64,000 bases of DNA from positions 62,001 through 126,000 of the forward strand of contig NZ_MPKW01000018.1 of the NCBI RefSeq assembly GCF_009729415.1, given 5' to 3'. The stretch comes from Mycolicibacterium sp. CBMA 234 (GTDB taxonomy: Bacteria > Actinomycetota > Actinomycetes > Mycobacteriales > Mycobacteriaceae). Under the pieces are notes generated by a model. The model saw nothing but the letters and a program-made list of their open reading frames with translations. It made no database searches and was not told the origin of the DNA. Shown one piece after another: positions 9,029 through 17,871 of this stretch (positions within the stretch are counted from its first letter, which is position 1; every line of letters starts with the position of its first letter). A program made the translations under genes and the position numbers.

Positions 9029-9787
9029 GTGAACATGAAAGCTGTAGTGTCGCAACAACGTTTGTTGCTCGAGGTGGCCGAAGTGGACGCCGCGGTGACT
9101 CGCCTGACGCACCGGTCGACGCACCTGGTCGAGCAGCAGCGCTTCGACGCTGTGCAGGCCGAGCACCGCGAAGCCAACGATCGGCTGGCGGCGCTGAGCA
9201 TTGCCGTCGAGGACCTGGACGGGCAGGTGGCCAAGTTCGAATCCGAGATCGACGCTGTGCGCCAGCGCGAGACCCGCGACCAGACGCTCATGGACAGCGG
9301 CTCGGTCGGGGCCAAGCAGGTAGCCGAGCTGCAACACGAACTGGAGACGTTGCAGCGCCGGCAGGCCGCGCTGGAGGAACAGCAGCTCGAGATCATGGAG
9401 CGGCGCGAAGAGCTGCAGACCGAGCAGGCCGAAGAACTCGCGTTGATCGACGCGCTGCAGGGCGACCTGACCTCGGCCCAGGTGGAGCGGGATAACGCGC
9501 TGGTGGCAATCGACGAGTCGAAGCAGGTGGCCTCCGATCGCCGCGCCGCGTTACTCGGATCGGTGGCCCCGGAACTGGCAGAGATGTATGAGAAGCAGCG
9601 CAAGCAGGGCGGCGCGGGGGCCGGTGCGCTGCAGGGCGCGCGCTGTGGTGCCTGCCGCATCGATCTGGATCGTGGTGAACTGTCCCGCATTTCGGCGGCC
9701 GCCGCGGACGAGGTGCTGCGCTGCCCCGAGTGTGGCGTGATTCTGGTGCGGGTCAAAGACTTTCGTGCCGGGGAAAGCGGTCTGTGA
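9029..9787 (+). CDS. Zinc-ribbon coiled-coil protein (CT398-like)
   Basis: A 252-residue protein that is mostly a long antiparallel coiled coil (residues about 15-195, rich in Leu, Glu, Gln and Arg). It ends in a C4 zinc ribbon formed by CGACR and CPECG. This is the CT398/DUF164 architecture, equivalent to Rv2229c. Biochemical role unknown; related proteins in other bacteria are suspected nucleic-acid or chaperone-like adaptors. Start is GTG 9029 or ATG 9035. It sits 5 nt after nif3 and its stop overlaps the GTG of the RNase H fusion (GTGA), a fixed actinobacterial arrangement. Confidence 0.88.
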   Translation: MNMKAVVSQQRLLLEVAEVDAAVTRLTHRSTHLVEQQRFDAVQAEHREANDRLAALSIAVEDLDGQVAKFESEIDAVRQRETRDQTLMDSGSVGAKQVAELQHELETLQRRQAALEEQQLEIMERREELQTEQAEELALIDALQGDLTSAQVERDNALVAIDESKQVASDRRAALLGSVAPELAEMYEKQRKQGGAGAGALQGARCGACRIDLDRGELSRISAAAADEVLRCPECGVILVRVKDFRAGESGL

Positions 9788-10893
9788 GAGTTCTCGTTGA
9801 GGCCGACGGCGGATCCCGCGGTAATCCGGGACCCGCGGGCTATGGCGCCGTGGTGTTTTCGGCCGACCGCACCGAGGTGTTGGCCGAGAGTAAGGACTCC
9901 ATCGGTGTGGCGACCAACAACGTCGCCGAGTATCGAGGCCTGATCGCGGGTCTCGAAGCCGCCGCTTCGGTTGACGCCGATGACGTTGCGGTGTCGATGG
10001 ATTCGAAGCTCGTGGTCGAGCAGATGTCCGGCCGCTGGCAGGTCAAGCATCCGGATTTGGTGCCGCTGAACCGCGAGGCAGCGGCGCTGGCCCGGCGGTT
10101 CGGGCGGGTGAGCTACACGTGGATTCCGCGGGCGCAGAACTCGCACGCCGACCGGCTGGCCAATGAGGCGATGGACGCGGCGGCTCCTTCGGCTTCGCCG
10201 GCATCGGGCTCGTCGGCATCGGCGCCTGAATCGAAAGTCGCTGCGGCACAGCCGTCCCCGCCCGGCTGGACCGGTGCTGTGGGTGCGCCCACCCGGTTTC
10301 TGCTCCTGCGTCACGGGCAGACCGAGCTGTCGGTGCATCGTCGTTACTCGGGCCGGGGCAACCCGCCGCTGACCGAACTCGGACGCGAGCAGGCGGCCGC
10401 CGCCGCCGCGTATGTCGCTGGCATCGAAGGAATCAGCGCCGTGATCAGCTCTCCGCTGCAGCGGGCCCTGGACACCGCGAAGGCGGCGGCGAGCGCGCTC
10501 GGACTGGACGTCACCGTGGACGACGACCTCATCGAGACCGACTTCGGTGACTGGGAAGGCCTGACGTTCGGCGAAGCGGCCCAACGAGATCCGGAGCTGC
10601 ACGGGCGCTGGCTGGGGGATACCAGTGTCGCGCCGCCGGGTGGCGAGAGCTTCGACACGGTGACACATCGAATTCGTCAGGCTCGCAACAGGATTATCGC
10701 TGACCACGGCGCCGCGACGGTGCTGGTGGTGTCGCACGTGACTCCGATCAAGACCATCCTGCGGCAGGCGCTCGATGCCGGGCCGGGAATTCTGTACCGG
10801 CTGCACCTGGATCTAGCGTCGTTGAGCATTGCCGAGTTCTTCGGCGACGGCGGGTCCGCCGTTCGCTTGGTCAATCAGACCGACTATCTGTAG
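9784..10893 (+). CDS. Bifunctional RNase H / alpha-ribazole phosphatase (CobC-type)
   Basis: A 369-residue two-domain enzyme. Residues 1-135 are an RNase H type I fold: VEADGGSRGNPGPAGYGAVV carries the first metal-binding Asp, NNVAEYRGLIAGLEAA the Glu, VSMDSKLVVEQ the second Asp, and NSHADRLANEAMD the last. A Ser/Ala/Pro-rich linker of about 40 residues leads to a histidine-phosphatase domain with LLLRHGQTE, a SSPLQRALDTA motif and VSHVTPIKT. M. tuberculosis Rv2228c has the same architecture; its C-terminal domain acts as alpha-ribazole phosphatase in cobalamin synthesis and the N-terminal domain degrades RNA in RNA-DNA hybrids. Last gene of the cobC operon. Confidence 0.93.
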   Translation: MRVLVEADGGSRGNPGPAGYGAVVFSADRTEVLAESKDSIGVATNNVAEYRGLIAGLEAAASVDADDVAVSMDSKLVVEQMSGRWQVKHPDLVPLNREAAALARRFGRVSYTWIPRAQNSHADRLANEAMDAAAPSASPASGSSASAPESKVAAAQPSPPGWTGAVGAPTRFLLLRHGQTELSVHRRYSGRGNPPLTELGREQAAAAAAYVAGIEGISAVISSPLQRALDTAKAAASALGLDVTVDDDLIETDFGDWEGLTFGEAAQRDPELHGRWLGDTSVAPPGGESFDTVTHRIRQARNRIIADHGAATVLVVSHVTPIKTILRQALDAGPGILYRLHLDLASLSIAEFFGDGGSAVRLVNQTDYL

Positions 10894-11205
10894 GTGACCG
10901 GCTTCGGTCCGGTTGGGCCGTGCCGTGCTCTCGTGTGCGCCGAGGCCCGAAGTAGACGGTTTGCTGGCGTCCAGATTTGTTGCATGAGGACATAGCGGGA
11001 CAAGTAGTCCTGAGTTTTTCGTCGGTTGCGGACATAGTGGGGAAGCTTTCGCCCACGCAGAATCGGCGTAGCAACATTTCAAACGGTTGTTGAACGCGCA
11101 TGGATTGCGGCGGGGCAGAGCTGCCGGCGCCGCTAATCCGTTGGCCATGCATGCCATGGGACGTGTTGACGTCAGTCACGATTCGACCTCAAGGCAGGGG
11201 AGTGC
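10894..11205. other. 312-bp spacer before the LuxR pair
   Basis: No supported gene. A small G-C stem-loop (arms ACCGG/CCGGT near 10897-10913) follows the RNase H stop without a clear T-run, so termination here is doubtful. From about 10975 the sequence becomes more AT-rich, and the part before 11206 must hold the regulator promoter. A TTGACG at about 11165 could be a -35 element, but no matching -10 stands out. GGGGAG precedes ATG 11206 as Shine-Dalgarno. Confidence 0.5.
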
Positions 11206-12270
11206 ATGGTCACGGTCATCGCTGGGCGCGCTGAGATGACGACAGACGCCGACCAGCTGCACTCGTTGGACTGCAATCATCATGGATCGGGTGTGTACCC
11301 CCAGCTGGACCGCCAACTGGATTCCTTTCGGCACCGCCTCGAACGGCAGCGGGCTGCCGGCTGTGCGACCGAGGACCTGTTGGCTGGCGTCCTACGGCTG
11401 CGGCGCGAGCTGAACGGTCGTGAGGCAGCCCGTGGTGTCAAGCGGCTGAACGCCATTCGCCATGCGGTCGACTCGCTGCGCGGGACGTCGTCGCGGGAGA
11501 CCATCAAGGCCGCGATGACCCTGCTGTGCCGGGATTTCGGATTCACCCGAGTGATGGTGTCCACCGTTCGCGAGCACGATTGGTTGCCGCGCCATGTGTA
11601 CGGTCGTGGCGTCGAGGCATCGGGTGCCTTCCAAGGGTTCTCGGTCGGGGAACCCGTTCGGCTAGAGGATTCGGACGCGGAGGCTGCCCTGATCCGCGGG
11701 TGCCACGGGGTCGTCGTGTCCCGCCCGACGACCTCGGCCCGGCAGGACTACCTTGCGGCGCCAATCACTGTCGGCGGCACGGTGATCGGGATGTTGCACG
11801 CTGACTTCCCGGCAGCCGCCGACACCACGGTCATGGATCAATTCGATCTGCTGGAAGCGTTCGCCGAGTGCCTGGCAGTGGTGTACGAGCGGGCTGTGCT
11901 CGACGAGAAGGTGTCGCAGCAACGCGTCGAAGTCGACAAGCTGTGCGCCACAATGGATCAGCTCATGACGCGGTCGGTGGCTGGGGACACCGCCCCGTCG
12001 CCGACAGGTGATTCCGGCGCAGTGGCGCAGCCGGAGGACGATTCCCCCGCGTCGTCGCCGGAGTTGACCCCACGAGAGCGGGAGGTCATGTCCTATGTGG
12101 CCACCGGCGCCACCAATCGCGATATCGCGCGGTGCCTGCTGATCTCCGAAGGCACCGTGAAGTCGCACCTCAAACGCATTGCCGAGAAGTTCAGTACGAC
12201 TAACCGGGCCGCGGCCCTAGCGACGTACCTGACCATGGACGCGGGCGTGGGGAGCGGACGATCGCGATGA
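11206..12270 (+). CDS. GAF-type LuxR family transcriptional regulator (first of tandem pair)
   Basis: A 354-residue regulator. An N-terminal helical region (about 1-95) is followed by a GAF-like sensory domain (about 100-235: LLCRDFGFTRVMVSTVREHD to AAPITVGGTVIGMLHADF). After a low-complexity linker comes a C-terminal LuxR HTH (about 287-345) containing LTPREREVMSYVATGATN, RDIARCLLISEGTVKSHLKR and an alternative to the usual KL turn (EKFSTTNRAAA). There is no receiver or kinase domain, so it probably senses a small ligand or redox state directly. ATG 11206 has GGGGAG at 7 nt. Its stop overlaps the next start (ATGA); the partner is a paralogue with the same layout, and both precede the Mce operon, which they may control. 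Confidence 0.85.
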   Translation: MVTVIAGRAEMTTDADQLHSLDCNHHGSGVYPQLDRQLDSFRHRLERQRAAGCATEDLLAGVLRLRRELNGREAARGVKRLNAIRHAVDSLRGTSSRETIKAAMTLLCRDFGFTRVMVSTVREHDWLPRHVYGRGVEASGAFQGFSVGEPVRLEDSDAEAALIRGCHGVVVSRPTTSARQDYLAAPITVGGTVIGMLHADFPAAADTTVMDQFDLLEAFAECLAVVYERAVLDEKVSQQRVEVDKLCATMDQLMTRSVAGDTAPSPTGDSGAVAQPEDDSPASSPELTPREREVMSYVATGATNRDIARCLLISEGTVKSHLKRIAEKFSTTNRAAALATYLTMDAGVGSGRSR

Positions 12271-13337
12271 CGCGCCGTGCGATGGCGTCCAGGCTCAATC
12301 AGATTGACGGACACCTTCGCAGCGTGCTCAACCTGCCGAGGACGAACAAGGCGACCACCCTGGAGCAGGCCATCGCCAACTCGGCGGCAACCACCGAGGA
12401 AGTGCTCTTCGGCGACGACGGCGACGGCATCGCTCTCATGCCCGCGGTGGCGCAGCGGCTGTTGATGGCGTCACTGCAGGCACAGGTCGAGGCGCGACTG
12501 ATGAGCGACGACGACTCCGGCGCAACCGCGCGGTCGGTGATCGACAGCATTCGGCGGTTGAAGGCGGCCCCGTCGGTGCAGGCACTTGAGCGCCAGGTGT
12601 GCACGGAACTCTGCCACACCGTCGGGTTCACCAGCGCAGTGTTGTCGTCGATAGCACCCGACAAATTCGTCCCTGTGACAGCGCATGGCACGCGCGGCAC
12701 GGGTAAGCCGATCCCGCGCAATTCGTGTGTCGCTGAACAAGATTGCGTGAAGTTCCGTCGGATCGTTCACACCGGCCGTGAAGAGGTGCCGGCCACCGAG
12801 GAATTCTGCGAGGTACTGGGTGCCGCGGACTACCTGGTCGCGCCCATCGTCGTGGAGTCGAAGGTGCTGGCGCTGGTCCACATGTCGCGCGCTCGGGGCG
12901 CTATCGCCGACGGTGACGTCGACACGCTGGGGCTGCTGTTGTCGGTGTACTCGTTCGTCTATGAGCGATTGCTGAATTCCCAACGGGTGGAACAACTTCG
13001 GATATCGATCGTCGGAGCCGCCGCTCGGCTGGCGGAGGAAGCCGACCGCATCGCCGGCACGGCCGTCAGCCTTGACGCGGACGGCGACGATGGCGTGTTC
13101 GAGACGGACGTCGCTGTCGATGCGTTCACCGCGGCGTTGTCCAACCGCGAACGTGACGTGTTCTCCAAGATGGTGCGGGGCGACTCCAACGCGGAGATTG
13201 CCGGCGAGCTCGTCGTCTCGGTGGAAACGGTCAAGACGCACGTGAAGCGAATCTTGCGCAAGATCGGCGCCGCCAATCGGCTGGAGGCGATCACCCTCTA
13301 CATGGATGCGCAATCCGGATTTGGTCAAGCGCAATAA
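12267..13337 (+). CDS. GAF-type LuxR family transcriptional regulator (second of tandem pair)
   Basis: A 356-residue paralogue of the preceding gene, translationally coupled to it through ATGA. The N-terminal helical part is followed by a GAF-like region with alignable segments (RQVCTELCHTVGFTSAVLSS against the partner's TLLCRDFGFTRVMVS; DYLVAPIVVESKVLALVHMS against DYLAAPITVGGTVIGMLHAD). The C-terminal LuxR HTH has LSNRERDVFSKMVRGDSN and VVSVETVKTHVKRILRKIG. Sequence divergence between the two suggests an old duplication and possibly a heterodimer. The 382-bp leader of the Mce operon follows directly, making these the obvious candidate regulators. The ligand is unknown. Confidence 0.85.
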   Translation: MTRRAMASRLNQIDGHLRSVLNLPRTNKATTLEQAIANSAATTEEVLFGDDGDGIALMPAVAQRLLMASLQAQVEARLMSDDDSGATARSVIDSIRRLKAAPSVQALERQVCTELCHTVGFTSAVLSSIAPDKFVPVTAHGTRGTGKPIPRNSCVAEQDCVKFRRIVHTGREEVPATEEFCEVLGAADYLVAPIVVESKVLALVHMSRARGAIADGDVDTLGLLLSVYSFVYERLLNSQRVEQLRISIVGAAARLAEEADRIAGTAVSLDADGDDGVFETDVAVDAFTAALSNRERDVFSKMVRGDSNAEIAGELVVSVETVKTHVKRILRKIGAANRLEAITLYMDAQSGFGQAQ

Positions 13338-13719
13338 TCGCGCGTTCCCTTTCTGGTTTCGGTACTTTTTCGGCAACGTCTCAAATCATTTGCCGCTGCG
13401 GTGAATTCTGTCGTGCTCGAAATAATTCTTTGACGTCGATTCGGCGCGCTCATGAGTTCGATTTTTGATGCCGTCATGGCGGAATTCTGATTCCGGCGAT
13501 CGACCTGTTGAGCGCGACACAGATGTCCCCCCGATGAGGGGTACGTCACAGGTCTAGATCCCTCCATCTGGAGGTAGTCGCCCGGTGACCTGCATTGATA
13601 ACGTCTCCACCCATGTTGGCCGCAGCGATCGCTTATCGACCATATGCAGTGCGATATGTAATTGACCGAAATGCAGGCCCGGTGGATTTCGCGCAATCGC
13701 TGGAAAGTGCGGGCGGAAA
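13338..13719 (+). promoter_or_regulatory. 382-bp leader of the Mce operon
   Basis: No gene seen, and base composition is markedly more AT-rich than its neighbours. At 13529-13541 CCCC and GGGG flank GATGA. At 13549-13592 an outer repeat CAGGTC/GACCTG encloses a hairpin CCTCC-ATCT-GGAGG (13561-13574). A -10-like TAACGT lies at 13599-13604, just downstream of these repeats, which would leave a 5' UTR of roughly 110 nt. Nested repeats directly upstream of a -10 suit an activator or repressor site; the two LuxR proteins encoded just upstream are the likely binders. This is inference. Confidence 0.55.
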
Positions 13720-14493
13720 ATGGTAGCGATTGTTCGCACCGCCAAGAAGCCGGTCACCTCATTGGGCGGCTTCTTCGCCATGACATTTGACACTTTCGTG
13801 CAAATGTTCCAGCCGCCATTCGCTTGGCACGAATACGTCATGCAGACGTGGTTCGTCGCTCGCGTATCGGTCCTGCCCGCACTGCTGCTCACCATGCCAT
13901 TCGCGGTGCTGCTGACATTCACCTTCAATATCCTGCTGACCGAATTTGGTGCCGCCGACTTCTCCGGCACGGGCGCTGCGATCGGCACGGTGAATCAGAT
14001 CGGCCCGATCGTCACGGTGCTCGTCGTGTCGGGGGCGGGCGCGACGGCGATGTGCGCTGACCTCGGGGCGCGGACCATCCGTGAAGAACTCGACGCGCTG
14101 CGCGTGATGGGCATCAACCCGATCCGGTCCTTGGTGGTGCCGCGGGTGCTCGCCGCGACGACCGTGGCGTTGGCGTTGTCGGCCACGGTGATTCTGGTGG
14201 GACTGACGGGCGCGTTCCTGTTCTGTGTCACCGTCCAGCACGTCTCGCCGGGTGCGTTCGTGGGCGGACTGAACCTGCTCACCGGACCGGGGGACATCAT
14301 CGTCGCGCTGATCAAAGCGACCCTGTTCGGCATGGCGGCCGGCCTGATCGCTTGTTACAAGGGCACTTCCGTGCGCGGCGGCCCCGCGGGTGTGGGCAAT
14401 GCGGTCAACGAGACTGTGGTGTTCACCTTCATGGTGCTGTTCGCCATCAACGTCATCGTGACGGCGGTCGCGATCCAGTACACGGTGTCGTGA
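13720..14493 (+). CDS. YrbE-type Mce permease subunit A
   Basis: Integral membrane permease (257 residues, MlaE/YrbE family) of the Mce lipid/sterol importer. The conserved EQ-loop-like cytoplasmic segment ARTIREELDALRVMGINPIR, where the MceG/Mkl ATPase docks, is near residue 120. Five to six hydrophobic segments surround it (such as MPFAVLLTFTFNILLTEFG and VLAATTVALALSATVILVG). The C terminus has the family motif GGPAGVGNAVNETVV. It is the first gene of the operon; no earlier start exists in frame after the preceding stop. The ATPase is not encoded in the window and is normally shared by all mce operons. Confidence 0.93.
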   Translation: MVAIVRTAKKPVTSLGGFFAMTFDTFVQMFQPPFAWHEYVMQTWFVARVSVLPALLLTMPFAVLLTFTFNILLTEFGAADFSGTGAAIGTVNQIGPIVTVLVVSGAGATAMCADLGARTIREELDALRVMGINPIRSLVVPRVLAATTVALALSATVILVGLTGAFLFCVTVQHVSPGAFVGGLNLLTGPGDIIVALIKATLFGMAAGLIACYKGTSVRGGPAGVGNAVNETVVFTFMVLFAINVIVTAVAIQYTVS

Positions 14494-14502
14494 GGTGATG
14501 AG

Positions 14503-15357
14503 ATGACTGTCGACGTTCCTAGCAGCAGATTCCCGCGGCTCGACCGGATGGCCAAGAGTTGGGTCGCCCGGTGGAACCGAATCGGTGAGCAAGGCGCCTT
14601 CTACTCGCACACCATCACGTCGATCCCCGATGCCGTCACCAGCTACCGCGCGGAACTGTTGCGACTCATCGCCGCAACAGGTTTGGGTACCGGTGCGCTT
14701 GTCGTGGTCGGTGGCACCGTCGCGATTGTCGGCTTTTTGACCATGACGACCGGTGCGCTCGTGGCGATCCAGGGTTACAACCAGTTCTCGTCCGTTGGCT
14801 TCGAGGCCCTCACCGGATTCGCGTCGGCGTTCCTCAACGTCCGGATGATCGTGCCGGCGACCACCGCGGTGGCGCTGTCGGCCACCATCGGGGCCGGTGC
14901 CACCGCGCAGATCGGCGCCATGCGAATCAACGAAGAGATCGATGCCCTCGAGGTGATCGGCATTCGCAGCATCACCTACCTGGCTTCGACGCGGGTGTTG
15001 GCTGCAGTGGTCGTGGTGATTCCGCTGTACTGCGTGGCGGTGATGATGGCGTTCTTCGCGGCGCGCCTGGGCACGACGACCGTCTACGGTCAGGGCGCCG
15101 GCGTGTACGACCACTACTTCAACACCTTCCTGAATCCGGACGACCTGATCTGGTCGTTTGTGCAGTGCGTGGCCATCACGATCGTGATCATGCTGGTGCA
15201 CACCTACTTTGGGTTCGCCGCGTCCGGCGGTCCGGCCGGCGTGGGTGAGGCGGTCGGCCGTGCTGTGCGCTTGTCCATGGTGATCGCGGCCGTCGAGATC
15301 GTCTTCATTTCACTGGCCATCTACGGTCAGTCCGGCAACTTCAACATGGCGGGTTAG
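14503..15357 (+). CDS. YrbE-type Mce permease subunit B
   Basis: Second MlaE/YrbE permease, 284 residues, with the B-type longer N terminus (SVIR-like region RMAKSWVARWNRIGEQGAFY). The docking segment is AMRINEEIDALEVIGIRSIT near residue 145, followed by transmembrane helices and the closing SGGPAGVGEAVGRAVR motif. A and B would form the membrane heterodimer. A strong GAGGTGATGAG ribosome site precedes ATG 14503, nine nt after the yrbE-A stop. mceA follows after three nt. Confidence 0.93.
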   Translation: MTVDVPSSRFPRLDRMAKSWVARWNRIGEQGAFYSHTITSIPDAVTSYRAELLRLIAATGLGTGALVVVGGTVAIVGFLTMTTGALVAIQGYNQFSSVGFEALTGFASAFLNVRMIVPATTAVALSATIGAGATAQIGAMRINEEIDALEVIGIRSITYLASTRVLAAVVVVIPLYCVAVMMAFFAARLGTTTVYGQGAGVYDHYFNTFLNPDDLIWSFVQCVAITIVIMLVHTYFGFAASGGPAGVGEAVGRAVRLSMVIAAVEIVFISLAIYGQSGNFNMAG

Positions 15358-15360
15358 CCA

Positions 15361-16806
15361 GTGGAAGCGCGTAAGGGAGATCGGCGGATCTCGAATTCCT
15401 GGTGGGCACTGATTCTGATCACGGCCGTGGTGCTGTTCATGGTGGTGACCACGACCATCTTCACCGGCGCGATGAAATCCTATGTGCCGGTGACGGTTAT
15501 GGCCGATCGCGCGGGTTTGGTGCTGGAAACCAACGCCAAGGTCAAGATGCGGGGCGTGCTGGTGGGCCGCGTCAGCCAGATCGACGTCAGCAACAACGGC
15601 GCCACGCTGCAGCTCAAGCTCGACCCGGACCAGGTGCCGTTCATCCCCGCCAATATCGGTGCGCAGGTGAGTGTTACGACGGCATTCGGCGCGAAGTTCG
15701 TCGACCTGGTGTATCCGCAGGCTCCCAGTGGCGCGCGGTTGACGGCGGGCACGGTACTGCACTCCGAACGCACGACCACTGAAATCGACACGGTCTTCGA
15801 GAACATCGTGAACCTGCTTGACATGGTGGATCCGGCGAAACTGAACTCGGTGCTCAGCGCCGTCGCTGAAGGGGTTCGTGGCCAGGGCGAGCGGATGGGC
15901 CAGGCCACAACGGATCTCAATCAAGTGCTGACCGCGCTCAACGCCCGCTCCGACAAAATCCATGACGACTGGCGGTCGTTCAAAGCGTTCAGCGATACCT
16001 ACGGCCTGGCCGCGGACAACATCGTGAAGATCCTCAATGCCGCCAGCACCACCAGCGGCACCGTCACGAGCAAGGCCAAGGCACTCGACAGCCTGCTGAT
16101 GAACGTCGTCGGATTCTCCGAAGCCGGAACGGATCTGCTCGGGGCGAGCAAGGACAACCTCGTCGACGCGATCAACACCTTGGAACCCACGACGGCGCTG
16201 CTGCTGAAGTACAGCCCGGGGTACACCTGCTGGCTGGAAGGCACCAAGAAGTTCCTCGACACCGGAGCCTGGGGGGTGTTCGGTGGCGCAGATGGCCGGT
16301 CCCTGATCCTCGACGCGACGCTGCTGCCGGGCAAGAACCCCTACGTGTTCCCGGACAATCTGCCGATCGTCGCGGCAAAGGGCGGGCCGGGCGGGCAACC
16401 GGGCTGCGGCTCGCTGCCCGACGTCGCCAAGAACTTCCCCGTGCGGCAACTGATTACGAACACGGGTTGGGGCACCGGGCTGGATATCCGGCCGAACCCG
16501 GGCATCGGCAGCCCGTGCTGGGGCCAGTGGTTCCAGAGCACCCGCGCGGTGCCGGAGGCCCCCAGCATCCGGCAATGCCTGCCCGGGCCGGCGCCCGGTC
16601 CGATCCCGTACCCCGGGGCACCGCCGTACGGTGCGCCGCTGTACGGACCCGGCGGGGTACCGCTGTGGCCGGGTGTGCCGCCCGCACCGCCGAATCCCGC
16701 TGACGCACAACCGCAATCGGCGCCAGCGCCGGCAGGGGATCCGACGCTACCGGCTGAAGCCCCCGCGGCCCCCGCATTGCCGGCCGAAGCACCGGGCGGT
16801 AACTGA
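15361..16806 (+). CDS. MceA-type lipid-binding protein
   Basis: First of six Mce (MlaD-domain) proteins, 481 residues. It has a single N-terminal transmembrane anchor (WWALILITAVVLFMVVTTTI, residues 14-33). The MlaD/Mce domain includes DRAGLVLETNAKVKMRGVLV and the GAQVSVTTAFGAKFVDLVYP core, followed by a long helical region (about 140-300) that would form part of the hexameric tunnel across the periplasm. A Pro/Ala/Gly-rich tail starts near residue 395 (APGPIPYPGAPPYGAPLYGP). Starts at GTG 15361. The cargo class (sterol, fatty acid or other lipid) cannot be decided from sequence. Confidence 0.92.
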   Translation: MEARKGDRRISNSWWALILITAVVLFMVVTTTIFTGAMKSYVPVTVMADRAGLVLETNAKVKMRGVLVGRVSQIDVSNNGATLQLKLDPDQVPFIPANIGAQVSVTTAFGAKFVDLVYPQAPSGARLTAGTVLHSERTTTEIDTVFENIVNLLDMVDPAKLNSVLSAVAEGVRGQGERMGQATTDLNQVLTALNARSDKIHDDWRSFKAFSDTYGLAADNIVKILNAASTTSGTVTSKAKALDSLLMNVVGFSEAGTDLLGASKDNLVDAINTLEPTTALLLKYSPGYTCWLEGTKKFLDTGAWGVFGGADGRSLILDATLLPGKNPYVFPDNLPIVAAKGGPGGQPGCGSLPDVAKNFPVRQLITNTGWGTGLDIRPNPGIGSPCWGQWFQSTRAVPEAPSIRQCLPGPAPGPIPYPGAPPYGAPLYGPGGVPLWPGVPPAPPNPADAQPQSAPAPAGDPTLPAEAPAAPALPAEAPGGN

Positions 16807-16845
16807 CCGTGATGACCAACCAACGACCAAGGCAGGAGGGCAGCC

Positions 16846-17871
16846 GTGGAGAACGTTAGAGGCACCATGCTGCGCCTGGCCGTCTTCCTGGCGGTCTGTC
16901 TGCTCGGCACAGTGGCCCTGTGGGCGGTGTTCGCCGACTTGCGGTTCGACGAGGGGCACTCTTATTTCGCCCGCTTCGCGAACGTGTCAAACATGAAGAA
17001 GGACAGCCACGTTCGTATCGCGGGCGTGGAAGTCGGTCAGGTCAAGAACGTGTCGATCAACCGCGACGCGACAGTGACCGTCGAATTCACTGCCGACAGC
17101 TCCGTCACGCTGACCGAGGGCAGTCGTGCGGTGATCCGTTACGACAACGTCGTCGGCGATCGGTTCCTGGCCCTGGAGGAAGGCGCCGGGGGCACCAAGA
17201 AGCTCAATCCGGGCGACACGATTCCCGTCAGCCGCACCCAACCGGCACTGGATCTCGATGCCGTCATCGGCGGCTTCCGTCCGTTGTTCTCTGCGCTCAG
17301 CCCCGACAAGATCAACGATCTCAGCGGCGAGCTGATCCAGGCTCTGCAAGGGGAGGGGCCGTCCATCGGGTCGTTCCTGGCCCAGGCGGCCGTCGTCACC
17401 AACACGCTGGCCGATCGCGATCAGTTGATCGGGCAGGTGGTGACGAACCTCAACACCGTGCTCACCTCGTTCGGCGGCAAGAGCGACAAGCTCGACAAGG
17501 CCGTGGTGTCGCTGTCGGAGTTGGTTGACCGTCTGGCCCAACGCAAAACGGATATCTCGCAAGCCGTGGCGTACACCGATGCGGCGGCGAATTCGATCGC
17601 CGGGCTGCTGACCGATGCCCGGCCGCCGCTGGCGAAGACGGTGCACGAGGTGGACCGCACCGCTGGACTGGTGTTGGCCGACCACGACTACTTCGACAAC
17701 TTCCTGAACACATTGCCCGACAAGTACAAAGCGCTGTCCCGTCAGGGAATCTACGGCGACTTCTTCAGCTTCTACCTCTGCGACGCGGTGCTCAAGCTCA
17801 ATGGCAAGGGGGGACAACCGGTTTACGTCAAGGTTGCCGGACAGGCCTCGGGACGGTGCACGCCGAAATGA
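16846..17871 (+). CDS. MceB-type lipid-binding protein
   Basis: Second Mce protein, 341 residues, without a Pro-rich tail. An N-terminal anchor (LRLAVFLAVCLLGTVALWAV) precedes the Mce domain (FANVSNMKKDSHVRIAGVEV, then VIRYDNVVGDRFLALEEGAG) and a helical tunnel segment from about 130. Near the C terminus is the B-type signature YGDFFSFYLCDAVLKLNG. GTG 16846 is preceded by AGGAGGG. A 39-nt gap after mceA is the largest inside the mce A-F run. The stop overlaps the mceC start (ATGA). Confidence 0.92.
   Translation: MENVRGTMLRLAVFLAVCLLGTVALWAVFADLRFDEGHSYFARFANVSNMKKDSHVRIAGVEVGQVKNVSINRDATVTVEFTADSSVTLTEGSRAVIRYDNVVGDRFLALEEGAGGTKKLNPGDTIPVSRTQPALDLDAVIGGFRPLFSALSPDKINDLSGELIQALQGEGPSIGSFLAQAAVVTNTLADRDQLIGQVVTNLNTVLTSFGGKSDKLDKAVVSLSELVDRLAQRKTDISQAVAYTDAAANSIAGLLTDARPPLAKTVHEVDRTAGLVLADHDYFDNFLNTLPDKYKALSRQGIYGDFFSFYLCDAVLKLNGKGGQPVYVKVAGQASGRCTPK

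Noticed and set aside
8977..10806. Long open frame on the minus strand (609 codons)
   Set aside because: It is antisense to the zinc-ribbon and RNase H fusion genes, is Arg/Ser-rich low-complexity, and has no recognisable domain; typical of high-GC shadow frames.
13759..15201. 480-codon minus-strand frame
   Set aside because: Antisense to both yrbE genes, with His/Arg/Asp-rich composition and no family match.
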